Shown: positions 24,721 through 33,884 of the stretch, piece by piece
Position numbering within the stretch: position 1 is the stretch's first letter
How the letters are laid out: each line of letters opens with the position of its first letter
Assembly: GCF_003992055.1 (NCBI RefSeq)
Contig: NZ_RQVD01000008.1
Span: forward strand, 1-64,000
DNA: 64,000 bases
Reading direction: 5' to 3'
DNA from: Veillonella sp. CHU740
Lineage (GTDB): Bacteria > Bacillota > Negativicutes > Veillonellales > Veillonellaceae
Made by a program: the position numbers and the translations under genes
The notes under the pieces: generated by a model
Database searches by the model: none
What the model saw: only the letters and a program-made list of their open reading frames with translations
Told to the model about the DNA's origin: nothing

Positions 24721-25743
24721 ATGAAATATGATAAACCCTTTAAAACATATGATGAACAAATAGATATTTTGCAAAATAAGTATGGTGTTGTAATTGATGA
24801 TTATGAGTTTGCTAAACATGCTCTTATATCTGTTTCATATAATGATCTAATTGGTAGTTTTAAGAATACGTTTAAAAAAGATTCGATTAATTTAAGTGAA
24901 ATAACTATTGAATATTTATATGAATTACATTTGTTAGATAAGAGTGTGCAAGCATTTATCTTGAAGTATAGCTTGTTTATAGAGAATCTTTTTAAAAATG
25001 TAATGGCTTATACTATTGCATCATCATTTGGTGTGGATGCAAATAAATATTTGGATCCTAATAACTATCAAGTATATAGTGCAGGAACTGCTTTTAAAGA
25101 GAATGTTTTATCAGAAGTTTTGCCTATATTGATGGATGAAAAAGGCGGATATCAACCTACTAACTATTATGTAGAGATGCATAATCATGTACCACCTTGG
25201 ATTTTATTTAAAAACATATCCTTTGGAGATTCAATAAATTTATATAATGTTCTAAAAAAAGAGCAGAAAGAAATGGTTATAGATTTATTGTTTAATAACG
25301 ATAATGCTATAAAGTATGATCAAAAAGTAGAAATTCTTCGTAATGGGTTGAATAATATCAGAATTTATCGTAACTTAGCTGCTCATAATTTAAGTTTTAC
25401 TGAATTTAGACTAAAAAAATCTATTCAACCCAAGCAGTTATATCAGGCATTACCAGGGTTAATTTATTTGACAGCAGACTTGTCACAACCATTACATATT
25501 GACAAAAAAGCTTGTAAGGGACTATATTCAGTAGTATTAATTATTTTGCTATTATTAAAAACAAAGATCTTAAAATCACGCTTTGTTGCAGATTTTATGA
25601 ATGCAGTTTTTCATAATTGTCCAAGCGAGAGCCTTGCGTTAAGAATGGATTTATATACAGATTATTGTCGGCTTACAGCAATGCCTAAAAACCTCTTTGA
25701 AAGATTACATAAATATCTCAAATTATATGACGATATATTATGA
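24721..25743 (+). CDS. Abi_2 (AbiD/AbiF-like) HEPN-type abortive infection protein
   Basis: 340 residues. The N-terminal KPFKTYDEQIDILQNKYGVV is the usual Abi_2 opening, followed by an all-helical body (LIGSFKNTFKK, LYELHLLDKSVQAFILKYSL). RNLAAH near residues 217-222 (in IRIYRNLAAHNLSFTEF) fits the RX4-6H motif of HEPN ribonucleases, so RNA cleavage upon phage infection is a reasonable inference. The SD is AGGAGGG. The gene is AT-rich compared with the core genes and is separated from rmlB by only 30 bases, with no terminator seen between. Its activity may be held in check by the upstream RNA. Confidence 0.8.
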   Translation: MKYDKPFKTYDEQIDILQNKYGVVIDDYEFAKHALISVSYNDLIGSFKNTFKKDSINLSEITIEYLYELHLLDKSVQAFILKYSLFIENLFKNVMAYTIASSFGVDANKYLDPNNYQVYSAGTAFKENVLSEVLPILMDEKGGYQPTNYYVEMHNHVPPWILFKNISFGDSINLYNVLKKEQKEMVIDLLFNNDNAIKYDQKVEILRNGLNNIRIYRNLAAHNLSFTEFRLKKSIQPKQLYQALPGLIYLTADLSQPLHIDKKACKGLYSVVLIILLLLKTKILKSRFVADFMNAVFHNCPSESLALRMDLYTDYCRLTAMPKNLFERLHKYLKLYDDIL

Positions 25744-25773
25744 TGAAGTTAAAATACATGAGAAGAGTAAATT

Positions 25774-26718
25774 ATGAATATTTTAGTAACCGGTGGCTGT
25801 GGTTTCATAGGTAGCCATTTTTTACGATACATGATGAATACCCATCCGAATGATTCCTTTATATGCTTAGATGCCTTGACCTATGCAGGTAATGAAGAGA
25901 ATATTAAGGATTTGCTCGGCGATGAGCGTTTGAAGCAGTATGTTGGAACGATTTGTGATGCGAAGTTGGTGGAATCTATCTTTTCGACAAACAAACCAGA
26001 TATGGTGGTGCACTTTGCAGCAGAGACCCATGTGGATCGGAGTATTGCAGGCCCCCAAATCTTTTTAGAGACCAATGTAATGGGCACAGGTGTCCTGCTA
26101 GATGCATGCTTGCGACATGGTGGAGTGCGCTTTCACCATGTGTCGACAGATGAGGTGTATGGAACATTGCCACTAGTCGAAGGTAACCCTTTTACTGAAA
26201 GTGACCCATTACAGCCGACCAGCCCTTATGCATCATCTAAGGCGTCTTCGGACCTGCTGGCATTGAGTTATTACAAGACCTATGGCCTACCTGTGACTGT
26301 ATCGAGATGTTCCAATAATTATGGAACTCACCAATATCCAGAAAAATTAATTCCCTTAATGATACAAAAAGCATTGCATGATGAGCAATTGCCAGTCTAT
26401 GGAGATGGGCTCAACGTGCGAGATTGGATACATGTGCTAGACCACTGCAGGGGGATTGATGCGATTCTCCAGAAAGGGATGCCAGGTGAGGTGTATAACA
26501 TAGGTGCCAATGAAGAAGTGGCTAATATTGACCTAGTGAAGCGGATACTCGACTGTTTAGAGAAAAGCTATGAACTAATTACCTATGTAGACGATCGCTT
26601 AGGACATGACCGGCGATATGCCATTAATAGTGGAAAATTGCGGACCTTGGGGTGGAAACCAGAGTATACGTTGGGAGATACCTTGAGGGATGTTGTGGAG
26701 TGGTATAGATGGAATTAA
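25774..26718 (+). CDS. rmlB: dTDP-glucose 4,6-dehydratase
   Basis: 314 residues, extended SDR. NAD-binding GGCGFIGSH sits at residue 7. FAAETHVDRSI is the RmlB signature, then HVSTDEVYG with the catalytic DE pair near residue 125, and YASSKASSD containing the Tyr/Lys pair near 151-155. It converts dTDP-glucose to dTDP-4-keto-6-deoxyglucose for 6-deoxysugar synthesis. The partners rmlA, rmlC and rmlD are not in this window. It overlaps the next gene by 10 bases. Confidence 0.92.
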   Translation: MNILVTGGCGFIGSHFLRYMMNTHPNDSFICLDALTYAGNEENIKDLLGDERLKQYVGTICDAKLVESIFSTNKPDMVVHFAAETHVDRSIAGPQIFLETNVMGTGVLLDACLRHGGVRFHHVSTDEVYGTLPLVEGNPFTESDPLQPTSPYASSKASSDLLALSYYKTYGLPVTVSRCSNNYGTHQYPEKLIPLMIQKALHDEQLPVYGDGLNVRDWIHVLDHCRGIDAILQKGMPGEVYNIGANEEVANIDLVKRILDCLEKSYELITYVDDRLGHDRRYAINSGKLRTLGWKPEYTLGDTLRDVVEWYRWN

Positions 26719-28685
26719 GCATTTTGCAAGGATTACAACAGGATATCAAGATATTTTTGTTAGCACCTATTATAGAGGCTATTTTTAGAGCATGTTTTAT
26801 CTATTTTTTTGCACCAAATAGGGAATACAAAGGTGCCAAGAAACGGTGGCATGAGTGTTTCCGCTTTGGATTTTGGTGGGGAATGGATCTAAATGCGTAT
26901 GTATTATTAGTGCCGTTCGTATTCGTAACGTTACCATCCTTATGGCTAGAGTTGTTAATAATTTATGGAGATAGTATCCGAGCTGTATTTGGAGTTATGT
27001 ATCTATTCCTTCTGTATGTGGCATTTTTAGGAAAGTTAATTTTCTATTATCATTATAAGGATACATATAATTCCAACTTAAGGTTAGGGAAGAATGCAGA
27101 TAAGAGGAATTTATTAGACATTTTCTTTAATCAGAATCATGGATGGTGGATACTACTTTCATTACCAATCTATATAGGTATTACCTATGGAATTGTATCT
27201 TGGTTATTAGATTTAGGTACGCTATCAGCACCAACTGTAGGTGAAATGTGGCTGTATGTAGTTATCAATGTAGTGATTACTATAGCTACGGTGGTTTTCT
27301 TTTATTGGATGCGGTATGGTGGTACGCTGCGTCATGATAAAAAGCCTGAATGGGATACAGTCCCTGAAGTTGTTAAGGAAGATAGATTTTTTGCCAAAGC
27401 ATGCATTAGTGATCTGGTAGCCTTTAAATTAGCGTTGCGCATGCATCCACAGGAAATTCTAGAGCATACGGATGAGGAATCTAAGGCGTTGCTTTCACCA
27501 ATTATGAAAGTTGAGACTGACTTGGTACAATCGATTTGGAACTCTATGAGAAGGACTACTAAAGGGGCACAGATTCAAAAACCAAAACGAATCTTTTTGA
27601 TTATTGAGGAAAGTTACAGTCAATTTGCATTCGATGCTGCGTATGAGGAGATTCCAATTGCGGAAGCGGGAAGAAAGATACGACAGCTAGAACATACAGT
27701 TTGTATCGATAATTTTTTAGCGGGAGGTTTGATATCGCAGCCCTCCATTAGCTCTTTATTTAACGGTATTTATGATGTAGATTTAGAATTAAACGAAAGA
27801 TCTTACTTTTGGCAACATGATTTGCCAACATCATTGCCAAAACAATTAGCAGGGCTAGGATACCATTGTTCGTTGTGGTATGGAGGTTCATTGTCTTGGG
27901 CTAGCTTAGGGCCATTTGGTAAAGCTGCTGGATTTAATGCCTTATATTCGGGATTTGATATTACACCTAAAGGGAGTCCTGCAACGTGGCTAGGTGTTTA
28001 TGATCATCTTTTCTTTGAAGGCATACAAAAGCAATTAGAAGTAGGTGAATCCCACCCATACGAGTTTCATTGTATCTATACAACATCGAATCATGGGCCG
28101 TTTAAGATTCCTATTGAGAAATATGGTTTTTCAAAAGATGCATTACAAACACAATTGCCAAAGCACTTGCAAAGTTATGTAGCTGATATTGGGACTTATG
28201 CATATTGTGACTATTATCTAAATCATTTTGTAGAGTATTTACAGCATACATATGAAGATAGCTTAATTATTATCACAGGGGACCATACAAGTAGGCTACC
28301 TACACCGTGGGCAAATTCTGATAGAGTGCATACATTGCGCGAAGATATGAGTACAGCTTTTTATATGCATCATAAAGATTTAGATAAGGATATGTTTTGT
28401 CATAGCACACATGGTTGTCACATGAATATATTACCAACAATTATGGAGTTAATTGGACCAAAAGGCTATGAATATTTTAGTTTGATGCCATCTTTATTAG
28501 AAAAGCAAGATGTTATAGTGACGCCATATCACTGGATTGATGAAAATTGTATTGGTTTCTTTAGGGATCAACGTGTTGAGACGCTGGATGGAAAACCAAT
28601 CACCGACTATGCAATAGACCGTGTAACTCAATTGCAGAAGGCTTATAAAGAGGTGACAGGAGCAATCGTTCGACAGTATCAGTAA
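26709..28685 (+). CDS. LtaS-like membrane sulfatase-fold phosphotransferase
   Basis: 658 residues. About five N-terminal membrane helices (to about residue 215) lead to an alkaline phosphatase/sulfatase-fold domain. Seen features: RIFLIIEESYSQFAF (first metal site), NFLAGGLISQPSISSLFNGIY (nucleophile Ser region, near 345), LIIITGDHTSRLPTP (second metal site, near 535) and STHGCHMNILPTIMELIG near the end. Such enzymes transfer phosphoglycerol, phosphoethanolamine or similar groups to glycans at the outer face of the membrane. The exact substrate is unknown. It starts inside rmlB (ATGGAATTAAGC), so the two are coupled. A C-terminal fragment of a paralogue is at 38086. Confidence 0.8.
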   Translation: MELSILQGLQQDIKIFLLAPIIEAIFRACFIYFFAPNREYKGAKKRWHECFRFGFWWGMDLNAYVLLVPFVFVTLPSLWLELLIIYGDSIRAVFGVMYLFLLYVAFLGKLIFYYHYKDTYNSNLRLGKNADKRNLLDIFFNQNHGWWILLSLPIYIGITYGIVSWLLDLGTLSAPTVGEMWLYVVINVVITIATVVFFYWMRYGGTLRHDKKPEWDTVPEVVKEDRFFAKACISDLVAFKLALRMHPQEILEHTDEESKALLSPIMKVETDLVQSIWNSMRRTTKGAQIQKPKRIFLIIEESYSQFAFDAAYEEIPIAEAGRKIRQLEHTVCIDNFLAGGLISQPSISSLFNGIYDVDLELNERSYFWQHDLPTSLPKQLAGLGYHCSLWYGGSLSWASLGPFGKAAGFNALYSGFDITPKGSPATWLGVYDHLFFEGIQKQLEVGESHPYEFHCIYTTSNHGPFKIPIEKYGFSKDALQTQLPKHLQSYVADIGTYAYCDYYLNHFVEYLQHTYEDSLIIITGDHTSRLPTPWANSDRVHTLREDMSTAFYMHHKDLDKDMFCHSTHGCHMNILPTIMELIGPKGYEYFSLMPSLLEKQDVIVTPYHWIDENCIGFFRDQRVETLDGKPITDYAIDRVTQLQKAYKEVTGAIVRQYQ

Positions 28686-28733
28686 ATCTTAGTTGAATGG
28701 TATTCTATATCTTGATACAATAGAATAAGAATA

Positions 28734-28764
28734 AAAGACTATCGCTTAAGGCGATAGTCTTTCT
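28734..28764 (+). terminator. Intrinsic terminator after the LtaS-like gene
   Basis: AAAGACTATCGC-TTAA-GGCGATAGTCTTTCTT, stem of about 12 pairs. Confidence 0.8.
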
Positions 28765-28790
28765 TGTATACGATGAAGATGAGGAGTTTA

Positions 28791-29552
28791 ATGAGTACAG
28801 TTAGTGTATTAATTTTAACGAGAAATGAAGAAAAACATATTCGTGATTGCATAGAAAGTTGCTTGCCAGTAGCTGATGAAGTCATTGTGATTGATGATGG
28901 GAGTACAGATCAAACAGTGGCTATAGCAGAATCATTGGGAGCGAAGGTGGTTCAACATGCATTGGCGCAAGATTGGGCACAACAACGAATGTTTGCGATT
29001 AGCCAGGCAAGTTGTGAGTGGATTTTATTTGTCGATGCAGATGAAAGAGTTTCCTCAGAATTAGCTCAAGAGATACGACATGTGATTGATACAGGTGTAA
29101 AACAGTCCTTTACCATACAACGTGAAAATGTATTTCATCATAATCGCGCTACACATGGTGTATTGCGTCCAGATCGAGTATTGCGCTTAATGCCGAGGGA
29201 TGGGGTTACTGTGACGGGTGCCGTTCATGAAATGATTGCTAGTATCTATCCGTCGGAACCATTGCAGTCCTCTATGTATCATTACACATACGATACATGG
29301 GAACAGTATTTTAATAAGTTTAATTCTTATACTACAGTGGCCGCAGAAGCCTATCGTAGATCTAACAAATCCGTATCTTTTGTCAAAGATATTTTAATGA
29401 GACCTTTATGGGCATTTCTAAAAATGTATCTATTACAAGGTGGTTTTTTAGATGGCAAAATGGGCTGGGTGCTTTCGGTAAATCATTATTTCTATACGAT
29501 GATGAAGTATGTGAAATTGTATCATTTATATAAATCTAATGGAAAATTATGA
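28791..29552 (+). CDS. Family 2 glycosyltransferase (WaaE/KdtX-like)
   Basis: 253 residues from the ATG with SD GAGGAG; an upstream TTG extension is rejected. The GT2 fold is shown by VSVLILTRNEEKHIRDCIES, then EVIVIDDGSTDQTVAIAESL, and FVDADERVS as the DXD-type site near residue 87. The absence of membrane helices and the LPS-like features (RPDRVLRLMPRDG, AVHE) resemble beta-1,4-glucosyltransferases of the LPS inner core. In this context it probably adds a hexose to LPS or a surface glycan. Confidence 0.85.
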   Translation: MSTVSVLILTRNEEKHIRDCIESCLPVADEVIVIDDGSTDQTVAIAESLGAKVVQHALAQDWAQQRMFAISQASCEWILFVDADERVSSELAQEIRHVIDTGVKQSFTIQRENVFHHNRATHGVLRPDRVLRLMPRDGVTVTGAVHEMIASIYPSEPLQSSMYHYTYDTWEQYFNKFNSYTTVAAEAYRRSNKSVSFVKDILMRPLWAFLKMYLLQGGFLDGKMGWVLSVNHYFYTMMKYVKLYHLYKSNGKL

Positions 29553-29608
29553 TCAGATTAACCAGAAGCTATATATATATTTCGCAGACATAGATTAAAG
29601 GAGTCCTC

Positions 29609-30736
29609 ATGCGAGTTGCTATATTAGAAAGTATTATCATGCCAGCAGGGCATGAAGTTGAATTTGATAGAATCCTTGTAAATGAGATGAAACGTCAAGG
29701 ACATGAACCTATGTTTTTTGTGCCAAAGGGGTTTCCATTTAAAGTAGACTATGGAGTACCCGTTCATGAACTATTAGGGGGACCTGTTGTCACTTACGCA
29801 GATGCTAATTGGTATCAAAAACTATGGCGGTCCTTGCAACGTGAAAAACGACGTGTAAAATGGTTTACCCATGCTTGTGAATTAGCAAAGTCAGGTGTAT
29901 GTGACGCCATTATTATACCAACAGCTACGTATCGGTATGTACGCTCTTTGTTACGCAGTGAACTTAAAAATTCCCCAGTACCAGTACATATTGTATTCCA
30001 TGGCATGCGACCAGATGAAAAAGAAAACTTTGTGAAACAAGCTCGCCGTGTAGAACAATATGGAAATATTCATCTACACATTATTAGTTTGCGCGATGAT
30101 ATCAGTGATGTAGGATTACAAAATGTAGATGTCATAGTACCACCAGTATTTGCACCTGTTTATTATGATGTAGACTATGTAACTAGAAAGCCAGGGCCTA
30201 TTCGTATAGGATTCTTTGGACAATTTAGAAAGGAAAAACAGTTAGAGCCCTTTTTACAAGCTTTTACAAAAGCGCAGTTTTCGGTACCTGTTGAACTAGT
30301 TGTACAAGGTTCTACTCCTACTCCAGAGGATACCGCTGTATTTCAGGAATTAATAGCAAAGTATCAACGGATTCCCAATATTACGTTCCGTCATGAAAAT
30401 TTGATTGGAAAGGATTGGGAAGAGGCATTACTATCTGTAGATGCTATCGCTATGCCTTATGCAGCGGAAAGGTATCGCTATAACTGGGGGGCTATGTTGT
30501 TTACAGCCATTGGCTTTTATAAACCAGTGCTAGCGTCGCAAGAATTAAATCCAGAGGTATTCGAACGATTTAAAGTGGGAGTTAGAATCCAATCCCTAGG
30601 GGAATCTGATATTATATCCGCTATGATGGAACTCGTGGAGCTATTAAGTGTAAGAAAAGAAGAGACAAGACTAGAATTAGTAAAAGCAAATACGTTCTAT
30701 AGTCATGAAAAACTAATTAAAGCTATTATTTACTGA
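29609..30736 (+). CDS. GT-B type glycosyltransferase
   Basis: 375 residues. The N-terminal domain begins MRVAILESIIMPAGHEVEFD; the C-terminal half has IGFFGQFRKEKQLEPFLQAF and a late acidic donor-site region (VDAIAMPYAAERYRYNWGAM), typical of GT1/GT4-like Rossmann pairs. The sugar and acceptor cannot be told. It is 56 bases after the GT2 gene and shares the SD style (AAAGGAGTCC). Bases 30737-30988 after it hold no gene I can support. Confidence 0.75.
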   Translation: MRVAILESIIMPAGHEVEFDRILVNEMKRQGHEPMFFVPKGFPFKVDYGVPVHELLGGPVVTYADANWYQKLWRSLQREKRRVKWFTHACELAKSGVCDAIIIPTATYRYVRSLLRSELKNSPVPVHIVFHGMRPDEKENFVKQARRVEQYGNIHLHIISLRDDISDVGLQNVDVIVPPVFAPVYYDVDYVTRKPGPIRIGFFGQFRKEKQLEPFLQAFTKAQFSVPVELVVQGSTPTPEDTAVFQELIAKYQRIPNITFRHENLIGKDWEEALLSVDAIAMPYAAERYRYNWGAMLFTAIGFYKPVLASQELNPEVFERFKVGVRIQSLGESDIISAMMELVELLSVRKEETRLELVKANTFYSHEKLIKAIIY

Positions 30737-30988
30737 TGCTATTATGGCTACAAGAATGAGAGAAGAAAAGGTACTCTCATATACACATTACTAATGTATT
30801 TCTATTAAAAGCTGAAGCAGGGTATGTTTTAAGCCATAAAAAAGTATATAAAGGGCTTGATTCATCTGAAAAAACAATTTAATTTGATAGTGAATTTTTA
30901 AACAATAATACACATAAGAAATGCAAAAGTAGATTTCTAAAACACTAGATTCATTAGTGTCTTGTAGAATATATAGGAGAACTGCTAT

Positions 30989-32047
30989 ATGAATATACAT
31001 AAACAAAAGGTGCTCTTTGTACTGTCAACTACAATGCAAATTATTACTGCATTACACTTAATCAATAGCTATAGTCTACGAGCTGATATCATTTGTCTAG
31101 TAGATGATTTACCATGTGCTAAAGAATATGCTGTTAAATTGGAAAGATTAGGAATTTTTGAAAGAGTACGACTTGTATCTTCTAGAGGCAATGAGGATCT
31201 TTCACTTCAAACCTATGATGAGATTTTTGTAACTAATAATGTTTTTTTGTGGTCCTATCAGAAACAATTGATTCGTTCCAAAGCAAATGTATCTATTTTT
31301 GATGAAGGAATTATGTGTTATTTAACGCGATTTGTTGAAGAATGTTATCGCTGTTGTGAAAGCAAAACGATATATTTGTATGAACCAACACTAGCAAACT
31401 TTTACGGGGATAAAAGGTTTATTATTAAAGAGATACCGAAAATAGAGTCAACGAATACAACATTATTAAACCAATTAAATGTAGTTTTTGATGTTAATGT
31501 AGCTGAAGTTCTATCATCAGATCTGGATACATTACATGTGTTTTTTTCTCAGCCATTTGAGCATAAATTATCTGTAAAAGCTAAATTGCGGAAAATTTTT
31601 AAGATTCGTCGATCTCACTCTAATTGGGAATACATATCGGAAGCCTACGGAAAATATCAAAGAAATATTATAGAAACGATGCAACAGACGGGACTTTCCC
31701 TATATAGAAAGTATCACCCTAGAGAAAAAGAGAGAGTCATAGACGAATATACAATACAATTGGAGTATCCTTGGGAATTGTATGTATTACAACATCCCCA
31801 CACGAGGGTGGTAAAATACTCTTTGTTTTCTAGTGTGCTAACATCTAGTTTTGTATTGAGCGACTCCTATGATATAAAAAATTATTACTTATACCCTATT
31901 GTAGTTAAGGAGTTAAAGCAATGTGGATATAAGGATTCTCTTGATAATGATTTGTTAACCTTTTTTGATCGTTTAGTGAAAGTAGGTAAGGTAATTCCTG
32001 TCTATTCTCTAGCAGAGTTAGAAAGGATATGCGAAAATGAAGTTTAA
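30989..32047 (+). CDS. Putative sialyltransferase (polysialyltransferase/GT52-like)
   Basis: 352 residues. The N-terminus KVLFVLSTTMQIITALHLI, the ISIFDEG-like segment (NVSIFDEGIMCYLTRF) and the late LYRKYHPREKE (near 230) followed by a conserved-looking SSVLTSSFVLSD resemble bacterial sialyltransferases. In these, a His-Pro motif and a following Ser bind CMP-sialic acid. The downstream neuBCA genes support this; no donor specificity is shown directly. The last codons (GAAAGGATATGCGAAAATGA) coincide with the 5' flank and start of a decayed neuB copy, so the gene originally overlapped a neuB start. Confidence 0.65.
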   Translation: MNIHKQKVLFVLSTTMQIITALHLINSYSLRADIICLVDDLPCAKEYAVKLERLGIFERVRLVSSRGNEDLSLQTYDEIFVTNNVFLWSYQKQLIRSKANVSIFDEGIMCYLTRFVEECYRCCESKTIYLYEPTLANFYGDKRFIIKEIPKIESTNTTLLNQLNVVFDVNVAEVLSSDLDTLHVFFSQPFEHKLSVKAKLRKIFKIRRSHSNWEYISEAYGKYQRNIIETMQQTGLSLYRKYHPREKERVIDEYTIQLEYPWELYVLQHPHTRVVKYSLFSSVLTSSFVLSDSYDIKNYYLYPIVVKELKQCGYKDSLDNDLLTFFDRLVKVGKVIPVYSLAELERICENEV

Positions 32048-32178
32048 TATTGGTCATGAATAATCTCCCGTTGATTCATCATATTGCTATATTTAGCAAA
32101 TCTATGATTGTATCCATAGGAATGAATGATTTAGAAAGTTTTAAAGGTATATTATCTACTTTAGAAGAATAAGTATCA
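32021..32178 (+). pseudogene. Decayed, internally deleted neuB fragment
   Basis: Bases 32021-32058 match the 5' flank and start of neuB (34919-34954: GAAAGGATATGC.AAAATGAAG and on), then 32059-32178 jump to neuB internal sequence at about 35327-35450. Translation of the second part gives MIVSIGMNDLESFKG beside [15 protein letters not shown] in the intact gene, ending in a stop. About 370 bases are missing between. It is a duplication remnant. Confidence 0.85.
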
Positions 32179-32225
32179 TATCAGCGATTATTCCCATATT
32201 CACTGAAGAAAATGGATGATGTTTT

Positions 32226-33884
32226 ATGGAAAATTATAGTCAACAGAAATACTCTACGAGCTTTAGTTACTCAAAAATATTTTGTGGAAATGTACTTATG
32301 GTCATTGTTCCACACCAGGATGATGAAATGAACACAGCAGGTAGCGTCATTTGTGGAGCTCTACTAGAAGGTATGCGAGTCATACTCGTATACTTGACTA
32401 ATGGAGATTATGAATTCCCATTTTCTGTTAGGCAAAAGGAAGTATATGATATGGGGCAGGCGATGGGAATCCCGGAAGAAGATATTATATTTTTAGGGTT
32501 TGCAGATAATATTTCTAGACAAATGGTTGAAAATCCTATGGATAGTATAACTAGTAAATGGGGACAAAACGAAACATATGGAAATGATATAATTGCTGAC
32601 TTTTCAACATTGACGAATGGTGTTCCCAAAAGTTATTCTTTGCAAAATTATAAGGATGCTATTGAGGAAGTAATTTTACACTTTCATCCAGATGCTATTA
32701 TAGCTACAGATTATGATAAGCATGTAGACCATCGACTATGCTCTATTATTGTAGAAAAAGTAGTGGCAAGTTTAGTGAAATGTAAATTATGGAATGGGAA
32801 ACTGTATAAGGGACTTGCATATGCTACAGCTTATGAAACGGTGAAGGATTATTTTGAAAAAAATCTCAAATCTACTAAGATTAAAATCGATATTGCTGAA
32901 GATAATCCAGCTTTAGAATGGAATCAGCGATTACGATTGCCTGTACCAGATGCATGTAGAACTTATAATATATTGGAGAATCCAATTTATAAGGGGATGT
33001 CAAAGCATGTGTCTCAACATGCCTACTCTAGAAGTGGTCAATTAATCAATGGAGATCAAGTATATTGGGAAAGACGAACGGATAACTTAGCGCTGCATGC
33101 AAAAATTTCGGTATCATCTGGTAATGAACTGTATCTGAATGATTTATTAAAATATGATTCACCATTATTATTAAATGATAAATATAATAGAGAACTTTAT
33201 ATGTGGATTCCTAATGAGGAAGATACGTATCCAAAGATAAGAATTGACTTAGAGGCAGCATGTACTATAGGTGAGTGTATAATTACTGGGATCACATTAA
33301 AAGAGAGTGTTACGGTTCAGGTCAAAACAAGTAGTGGACAATTGTATACGGTAGATTCAGTGACCTTGAATGATTCCTCAATTCAAATTAGTCTTGATAG
33401 ATTTCGTAAGGAAAGCTATATTATTATTACATTTAATAGCAACAATATTATGTTATCTGAAATTGAAATTTTTGCCCCTAATACTGTATATACATTCTGC
33501 CACATATTAGCCAATGAAGAGTTCTTATATCATTGGACAGTATATCCAGGAGAGCCTATACCGTCAATAGGTGTGTATACAAATTCTAATTCGAATATAC
33601 ATAGTTTAGAATATACAGAAACAAATTATAAATGGCAAATTAACAGTGTTGAGATTCCGTATAAGAATATCAATCAATATATTCAAAATCACTTATCTAA
33701 CGATATTATGGAAGTGAAGGTAACTAATACGTTAACAGGTGCATTTTGTACAGGGACGATTAGAAAAGGAAGTTTTTTGGAATTATTAAAATTACGAGGT
33801 CATCAAATTGTAGAAAAAATAAGACTCTTGAGGGAAGGACTTCGTATTAAGCAAAAAAGTAGAAGGATAAAAGGTAATGTATAA
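32226..33884 (+). CDS. PIG-L/LmbE-family deacetylase with C-terminal beta domain
   Basis: 552 residues. The N-terminal domain has the zinc motif VPHQDDEMN near residue 30 and the later TDYDKHVDHRL near 165, as in LmbE/PIG-L N-deacetylases acting on GlcNAc-type groups. The remaining 300 residues look beta-rich, with a discoidin-like stretch (LEAACTIGECIITGITLKES), possibly carbohydrate binding. No signal peptide is evident, so it may act on nucleotide- or lipid-linked sugars in the cytoplasm. Its stop overlaps the next start (TAATG). With the following gene it forms a two-gene insert between two neuB sequences. Confidence 0.8.
   Translation: MENYSQQKYSTSFSYSKIFCGNVLMVIVPHQDDEMNTAGSVICGALLEGMRVILVYLTNGDYEFPFSVRQKEVYDMGQAMGIPEEDIIFLGFADNISRQMVENPMDSITSKWGQNETYGNDIIADFSTLTNGVPKSYSLQNYKDAIEEVILHFHPDAIIATDYDKHVDHRLCSIIVEKVVASLVKCKLWNGKLYKGLAYATAYETVKDYFEKNLKSTKIKIDIAEDNPALEWNQRLRLPVPDACRTYNILENPIYKGMSKHVSQHAYSRSGQLINGDQVYWERRTDNLALHAKISVSSGNELYLNDLLKYDSPLLLNDKYNRELYMWIPNEEDTYPKIRIDLEAACTIGECIITGITLKESVTVQVKTSSGQLYTVDSVTLNDSSIQISLDRFRKESYIIITFNSNNIMLSEIEIFAPNTVYTFCHILANEEFLYHWTVYPGEPIPSIGVYTNSNSNIHSLEYTETNYKWQINSVEIPYKNINQYIQNHLSNDIMEVKVTNTLTGAFCTGTIRKGSFLELLKLRGHQIVEKIRLLREGLRIKQKSRRIKGNV

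Noticed and set aside
30791-31006. Minus-strand ORF in the gap before the sialyltransferase
   Set aside because: No SD on that strand, low-complexity AT-driven composition, and it overlaps the next gene start.
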